A DNA stretch of 9,707 nt from the NCBI GenBank assembly GCA_022837185.1, contig JALHJD010000097.1, forward strand, positions 1 to 9,707, in the 5' to 3' direction. This document shows positions 6,047 through 9,707 of this stretch, piece by piece. Below the pieces are notes generated by a model, which did no database searches, was not told the origin of the DNA, and worked only from the letters and a program-made list of their open reading frames with translations. Each line of letters starts with the position of its first letter. The first letter of the stretch is position 1. The translations under genes and the position numbers were made by a program. This DNA is from Desulfobacteraceae bacterium. Lineage in GTDB: Bacteria > Desulfobacterota > Desulfobulbia > Desulfobulbales > Desulfobulbaceae.

Positions 6047-7380
6047 AATCACCTTTGCGGAAAACGGAAATACTGACCAGGCGGGAGCTCCTGAAAATGC
6101 TCGGCCTGGGTGCCGGTGTCTGCCTGTCGCCTGCAATCTTCTCGGGCTGCGCCATGGACCCGGTGACCGGCCGGAAGCAATTCATGCTGATGAGCCCGGA
6201 GGACGAAATCGCCGTGGACCGGCAGCAGTCGCCGTTCCAGTTTTCCTCCGATTACGGCGTCGTCCAGGACCGGCAGCTCAATGAGTACATCAACCGGGTC
6301 GGCATGGAGCTGGCCCAGCGGTCCCACCGGCCGGACATGCCTTTTTCCTTCCGGGCCGTCAACGCGTCCTACATCAATGCCTACGCCTTTCCCGGCGGCT
6401 CCATCGCCGTCACCCGCGGCATCCTGGCCGAACTGGAAAATGAAGCCGAACTGGCGGCCCTGGTCGGCCACGAGATCGGGCATGTCAACGCCCGCCACAC
6501 CGCCGAACAGGCAACCAAGGGCGCCCTGGCCAATCTCCTCGTCGCCGGCGCGGCCATTGCAACCAGCACCACGGGCTACGGCGGGTTGATCCAGGATATC
6601 GGCGGCATCGGTGCCGGCGCCCTCCTCGCCCACTACAGCAGGGACAACGAACGCGAAGCCGATGCCCTGGGCATGGAGTACATGACCCGGGTCGGCTACA
6701 CGCCCCAGGGCATGGTCGGCCTGATGGAGATCCTCCTGGAGAACGGCCGGCGCAAACCCAATGCCATTGAAACGATGTTCGCCACCCACCCCATGGGCGA
6801 GGAGCGGCACCGGACAGCGGTACAGAACGCCCGGGAGCGATACGGCAGCATGCTCTCCGGTCCCGACCACCGGCAGCGGTACATGGACCACACCGCCGGG
6901 CTGCGCAGGATGAAAGACGCCTTCACCGCCATGCAGAACGCCCAGACCGCCATGGGGCAGAAGAAATATCCTCAGGCGGAGCAGGAACTGGCCAAGGCGC
7001 TGCGCACCGCCCCCAATGATTATGCCGCCCTGCTGATGATGTCCAAATGCAAGCTGGCCCAGGAGCAGAACAGGGAGGCCGAACGCTACGCCCAGCGGGC
7101 CGCCCAGGTCTATCCGCAGGAGGCGCAGGCCCACGCCATAGCCGGCATCACCGGCATCATCGGCAAAAAGTACGAACAGGCCTACCAGCGGTTCAACCAG
7201 TACGACAGACTGCTGCCCGGCAACCCCAACATTCTTTTTTTCAAGGGACTGTCCCTGGAAGGCATGCAGAGAATCGAAGACGCGGCCGCCCATTACCGGC
7301 AGTTTCTCCAACACGTCCGGCAGGGCTCCCAGGCCCAGTATGCCTACCAGCGCCTGAAAAGCTGGGGGTACGCTCAATAG
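6043..7380 (+). CDS. M48-family zinc metalloprotease with TPR tail, Tat-type lipoprotein
   Basis: This 445-residue M48 peptidase resembles the periplasmic BepA/YfgC and LoiP group, which degrade or help mature outer-membrane proteins. The zinc motif HEIGH lies at 143-147 and the third ligand Glu203 is in the EREAD element (203-207). Residues from about 295 to 440 form tetratricopeptide-like helix pairs, as in BepA. The N-terminus has a twin-arginine-like TRRELLK (12-18), a hydrophobic stretch and a lipobox-like FSGC (33-36), suggesting Tat export and lipid attachment at Cys36. Asp at +3 and Ala at +2 do not give an inner-membrane retention signal. GGAGG lies 11 bases upstream within the preceding gene. 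It is last in the four-gene cluster, overlapping the previous stop by 4 bases. Confidence 0.92.
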   Translation: MKSPLRKTEILTRRELLKMLGLGAGVCLSPAIFSGCAMDPVTGRKQFMLMSPEDEIAVDRQQSPFQFSSDYGVVQDRQLNEYINRVGMELAQRSHRPDMPFSFRAVNASYINAYAFPGGSIAVTRGILAELENEAELAALVGHEIGHVNARHTAEQATKGALANLLVAGAAIATSTTGYGGLIQDIGGIGAGALLAHYSRDNEREADALGMEYMTRVGYTPQGMVGLMEILLENGRRKPNAIETMFATHPMGEERHRTAVQNARERYGSMLSGPDHRQRYMDHTAGLRRMKDAFTAMQNAQTAMGQKKYPQAEQELAKALRTAPNDYAALLMMSKCKLAQEQNREAERYAQRAAQVYPQEAQAHAIAGITGIIGKKYEQAYQRFNQYDRLLPGNPNILFFKGLSLEGMQRIEDAAAHYRQFLQHVRQGSQAQYAYQRLKSWGYAQ

Positions 7381-7417
7381 CCCTGCCTGCCCGGTCAGAA
7401 AACCGAGCGCGCAGGGC
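7380..7417. repeat. Branched hairpin at the end of the M48 gene
   Basis: GCCCTGC (7380-7386) pairs perfectly with GCAGGGC (7411-7417), and inside it CGGT (7392-7395) pairs with ACCG (7402-7405) around a 6-base loop. The outer arm begins on the last base of the stop codon. No T-run follows, so it may be a transcript-end stabiliser or a factor-dependent end rather than an intrinsic terminator. Confidence 0.4.
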
Positions 7418-7491
7418 GGGCAAGGCGGTCGGCGCCGTCACTTTCCTTGTTCATCCCCGAATCATCCTATCAACCCGCCGACATTTCCCTC

Positions 7492-7518
7492 TTGACTTTA
7501 TTACGATAACCGTATACG
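7492..7518 (+). promoter_or_regulatory. Promoter candidate for padR-tauE
   Basis: TTGACT (7492-7497; 5 of 6 to the -35 consensus) and TATACG (7513-7518) are 15 bases apart. A 17-base spacing would use TACGTT (7515-7520). Either places the start of transcription within about 10 bases of the padR ATG at 7534, so the leader would be very short, and no Shine-Dalgarno is visible. Confidence 0.5.
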
Positions 7519-7529
7519 TTAATCGTAAT
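7500..7529. promoter_or_regulatory. Palindromic operator overlapping the padR promoter
   Basis: A 30-bp near-perfect palindrome: outer arms ATTACGAT (7500-7507) and ATCGTAAT (7522-7529), a perfect 8-bp centre CGTATACG (7511-7518), and 3-base linkers AAC and TTA. Twenty-six of 30 positions are symmetric. It covers the -10 region and ends 4 bases before the padR start codon, the expected place for an autorepressor site. Binding by the adjacent PadR protein is inferred. Confidence 0.72.
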
Positions 7530-7533
7530 TACT

Positions 7534-7872
7534 ATGGATGCGACTGACTCAAAAGCACTGCAGCGAGAAATCCTTCTCGGGTTCTGGAAAGTACACATCC
7601 TGCGCCACGCCTCCTCCGGGCCGGTGGTGGGGCAGTGGATGCTGCAGGAACTCCGCCGCCACGGGTACGAGGTCAGTCCCGGGACCCTGTATCCCATCCT
7701 CCACCGCATGGAGCGCCTCGGCTGGCTGCGCTGCGAGGTCGATCCCGGCGGCGGCCCCCGGGCGAAACGCTCCTTTTATGCGACGGAGAAAGGCAGGGAG
7801 GCGCTCGCAGCGGCGCTGCGCCAGCTTGAGGAACTCATGGCCGAAACCGGCAAGGAAAAACATCACCCATGA
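7534..7872 (+). CDS. PadR-family transcriptional repressor
   Basis: This 112-residue winged-helix protein has the PadR hallmark SPGTLYPILHRMERLGWL (48-65) in the recognition helix and wing region, and a basic wing RAKRSFYATEKGREAL (76-91). A short C-terminal helix makes it a compact subfamily-2-like member. PadR proteins bind DNA as dimers and are released by small ligands, often toxic compounds exported by the gene they control. ATG at 7534 follows directly after the 30-bp palindrome and lacks a Shine-Dalgarno; an out-of-frame ATG is at 7538. It overlaps the exporter gene by 4 bases (ATGA), so the two form an operon and the repressor probably controls both. The ligand is unknown. Confidence 0.93.
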   Translation: MDATDSKALQREILLGFWKVHILRHASSGPVVGQWMLQELRRHGYEVSPGTLYPILHRMERLGWLRCEVDPGGGPRAKRSFYATEKGREALAAALRQLEELMAETGKEKHHP

Positions 7873-8660
7873 TATCGCTGCTCGTTGTCTCCACCGCGTC
7901 GCTGATCACCGCGGGACTGACCCTGTACTCGGGCTTCGGCCTGGGCACCCTGCTGATGCCCGTCTTTGCCCTCTTCTTCCCGGTGGAAATGGCCGTGGCC
8001 GCCACCGCTGTGGTGCACGGCGCCCACAGCATGTTCAAAATGGCCGCCGTCGGCAGGCATGCGGACCGCGCCCTGGTCCTCCGCTTCGGCATCCCGGCGA
8101 TCATCGCCGCCTTTGCCGGCGCCGCCGCCCTCGGCTTCGTCGCCCATTTCGGGGAACTCGCCAGGTATTCCCTGGGGCCGCGCACCGCAATCGTTACCCC
8201 GATCAAGCTGGTCATGGCAGCCCTGATGCTGGTGTTCGCCCTGTTCGAGCTCCTGCCCCGGCTCCGGGACCTGAAGTTTGACCGCCGCCACCTGGTGCTG
8301 GGCGGCCTCCTGTCCGGCTTCTTCGGCGGCTTCTCCGGCCATCAGGGCGCGCTGCGCTCGGCCTTTCTCGTCAAAACCGGGATATCCACCGAGGCCTTTG
8401 TCGGCACCAGCGCCGCCATCGGCTTCCTGGTCGACATGGCCCGGATCGCCACCTACGCGGTCGTGTTCCTGGCCGCCAAAACCGCCGCCCCAACCGGCCC
8501 GGACCAGTGGCCCCTGATCCTCGGCGCCACCCTTTCCGCCTTTGCCGGGGTCATGATCGCCAAACGCTACCTGCACAAGATCACCATGAAGACCGTCCAG
8601 ACCCTGACGGGCATTCTCCTGTTCGGCATCGCCCTGGCCCTGGGGTCCGGGATTGTGTAA
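7869..8660 (+). CDS. TauE/SafE-family membrane exporter
   Basis: This 263-residue membrane protein has the TauE/SafE (DUF81) pattern of two repeated halves: SGFGLGTLLMPVF (21-33) in the first and SGFFGGFSGHQGALRSAFLV (149-168) in the second, each followed by hydrophobic helices, about 7-8 in total. Characterised members export sulfite, sulfoacetate or other organosulfur anions across the inner membrane; the substrate here is not readable. It starts inside the padR stop (ATGA overlap), with AAGGA some 12 bases upstream. Control by the PadR repressor is inferred from the shared operon and the palindromic operator. Length and motifs are normal. Confidence 0.9.
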   Translation: MISLLVVSTASLITAGLTLYSGFGLGTLLMPVFALFFPVEMAVAATAVVHGAHSMFKMAAVGRHADRALVLRFGIPAIIAAFAGAAALGFVAHFGELARYSLGPRTAIVTPIKLVMAALMLVFALFELLPRLRDLKFDRRHLVLGGLLSGFFGGFSGHQGALRSAFLVKTGISTEAFVGTSAAIGFLVDMARIATYAVVFLAAKTAAPTGPDQWPLILGATLSAFAGVMIAKRYLHKITMKTVQTLTGILLFGIALALGSGIV

Positions 8661-8661
8661 G

Positions 8662-8707
8662 GCAACCTTCCGGTTGCGCGGGGAGGGGCTCACCTGCAGT
8701 CTGCAGG
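8662..8707. repeat. Hairpins between the convergent tauE-like and AEC genes
   Basis: GCAACC (8662-8667) and GGTTGC (8672-8677) form a perfect 6-bp stem with a TTCC loop, starting one base after the TauE-like stop. A second inverted repeat, CCTGCAG (8693-8699) and CTGCAGG (8701-8707), is centred on one T. Neither is followed by a T-run on its strand. They lie where both convergent transcripts should end and may act as bidirectional stops. The rest of the gap to 8767 shows nothing recognisable. Confidence 0.4.
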
Positions 8708-8767
8708 AAAAGAGACCGGGAAATTGTCCTTTGTGAGTTGAGCTGACGCGGCGCAACTGTTCCCGCT

Positions 8768-9688
8768 TCAATACTCAAGCAGCAACAGGCCGATAACGGG
8801 CATCATGATGAAAGCCAGCAGTGTCTGCAGGGTGATGATGGAAGCTATGGTTTCCGTGTCTCCCCCCAGTTGTCTGGCAAGGATGTACCCGGCCGGGGAG
8901 GTCGGGGTCATGAAGGCAATGACAAGGGCGCCGGCCTCCACTCCGCTGAGGCCGGTGAGGGAAATCAGGACCGCGACGATCAGCGGCTTCAAGCCGAACT
9001 GGGTGACGGTGGAAACGACGATCGGACTTACCTGCCCCCGGACGGTCTCCGGCCGCAGGGCCGCGCCAACGGCCAGGAGGCCGAAGGGCAAGGCGGCCCG
9101 GCCGATGATCTCCAGGATGTCGCCTGTCATGTACGGCAGACCGATGCCGCTCAAGCTGAGCACCCACCCGATGGTGCAGGCGACGATCAGGGGATTGGCC
9201 ACCACCTCCCGCACAAAGGGATAAACCCCCCGAAAGGATGCCTTCCCCCACAGGACGAAGACCGATATGCAGTACAGATTGATCAGCACGATCATGAATC
9301 CGGCCGCCACCGAACCCATGGCCAGCCCCGCCGGACCGTAAAGATTCTGGGCGACCGCCAGGGTGATGTAGGTGTTGAACCGCACCCCGCCCTGGAAAAT
9401 CGACGTAAAGGTGGCGTTGTTGCCCGGACGTACTTTATGGAGCAGGATCAGCACCCCCGCGGCGATCGTCAACGTCCCGACCACAACAATCAGCATCGCC
9501 GGCCAGGGCACCCCGGCAAGGGTCTGTTTGCCCAGGGACCGGACAAGCAGGGAAGGCAGCAGGACGTAATAAGTCAACTTCTCCATCCCGGCCCAGGCCT
9601 GATCAGGCAAAAACCCGACGCGCCGCAGGACAAACCCCAGGATAATGAGAACAATGATCGGAACCAGAGCCGTAACAAATGCGTTCAT
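8768..9688 (-). CDS. AEC-family (auxin efflux carrier type) permease
   Basis: This membrane protein of about 306 residues has the AEC-family layout of two five-helix halves. Family-like features are the early LTYYVLLPSLLVRSL stretch, the central FQGGVRFNTYITLAVAQNLY, the second-half LPFGLLAVGAALRP, and the late FMTPTSPAGYILARQLGGD. Bacterial members carry small organic acids such as malate or malonate, or other compounds; the substrate is not readable. The frame can be opened at TTG 9703, but ATG at 9686-9688 (MNAFVTALVPI) directly precedes the first membrane helix and is preferred. No clear ribosome site is visible, and the upstream region lies beyond the window. It converges with the TauE-like gene across a 107-base gap. 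Confidence 0.9.
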   Translation of the reverse strand: MNAFVTALVPIIVLIILGFVLRRVGFLPDQAWAGMEKLTYYVLLPSLLVRSLGKQTLAGVPWPAMLIVVVGTLTIAAGVLILLHKVRPGNNATFTSIFQGGVRFNTYITLAVAQNLYGPAGLAMGSVAAGFMIVLINLYCISVFVLWGKASFRGVYPFVREVVANPLIVACTIGWVLSLSGIGLPYMTGDILEIIGRAALPFGLLAVGAALRPETVRGQVSPIVVSTVTQFGLKPLIVAVLISLTGLSGVEAGALVIAFMTPTSPAGYILARQLGGDTETIASIITLQTLLAFIMMPVIGLLLLEY

Positions 9689-9707
9689 GGAAAAAATGCC
9701 CAAAGAA

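Noticed and set aside
6049..7377. 442-residue minus-strand open frame opposite the M48 gene
   Set aside because: It spans exactly the protease gene, is Gly/Val-rich without domains, and is a mirror frame.

Overview
This window is a high-GC piece of bacterial chromosome with compact, largely co-oriented gene clusters. Gene content and protein style (PilZ protein, UvsE, Tat-type lipoprotein M48 protease, rubrerythrin relative, putative molybdenum carrier, Fis-type HTH) suggest a Gram-negative anaerobe or facultative anaerobe, possibly a Desulfobulbus-like member of the Desulfobacterota. That placement is an inference from style, not a search. An outer-membrane-type lipocalin lipoprotein supports a diderm cell. 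No rRNA, tRNA, CRISPR array or insertion sequence was seen.

Left part (1-1700), minus strand: the N-terminal half of a TrkH/KtrB-type potassium channel subunit runs off the left edge. It has a good -10 box upstream and an isolated two-part hairpin further up. Next comes a small PilZ protein with its own promoters in an AT-rich stretch (about 1420-1560). This end of the window is visibly poorer in GC than the rest.

Middle left (1701-3734), plus strand: a UV-damage endonuclease (uvsE), a PNPOx-like flavin-binding split-barrel protein and a bacterial lipocalin (Blc-like). All three relate plausibly to stress or damage. In the next interval, on the minus strand, lies a 57-codon stand-alone Fis-type helix-turn-helix reading frame (3842-4015) with a TTG start. 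It is easily missed.

Middle right (4139-7380), plus strand: four tightly packed genes. They encode an orphan ZnuA-type metal-binding periplasmic protein, a rubrerythrin-like protein that keeps the rubredoxin cysteines but has lost most diiron ligands, a MoCo-carrier/SLOG-fold protein, and a Tat-type lipoprotein M48 metalloprotease with a TPR tail. The last three overlap by 4 bases at each junction, so they are probably translationally coupled. No znuB or znuC is present. The combination looks like a metal-handling and envelope proteostasis operon and is the best candidate here for something not yet described.

Right part (7501-9707): a PadR repressor overlaps a TauE/SafE-family exporter by 4 bases. 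A near-perfect 30-bp palindrome sits directly on the promoter and start region of padR, so this looks like an autoregulated efflux module. It converges with an AEC-family (auxin efflux carrier) permease on the minus strand that reaches almost to the right edge.
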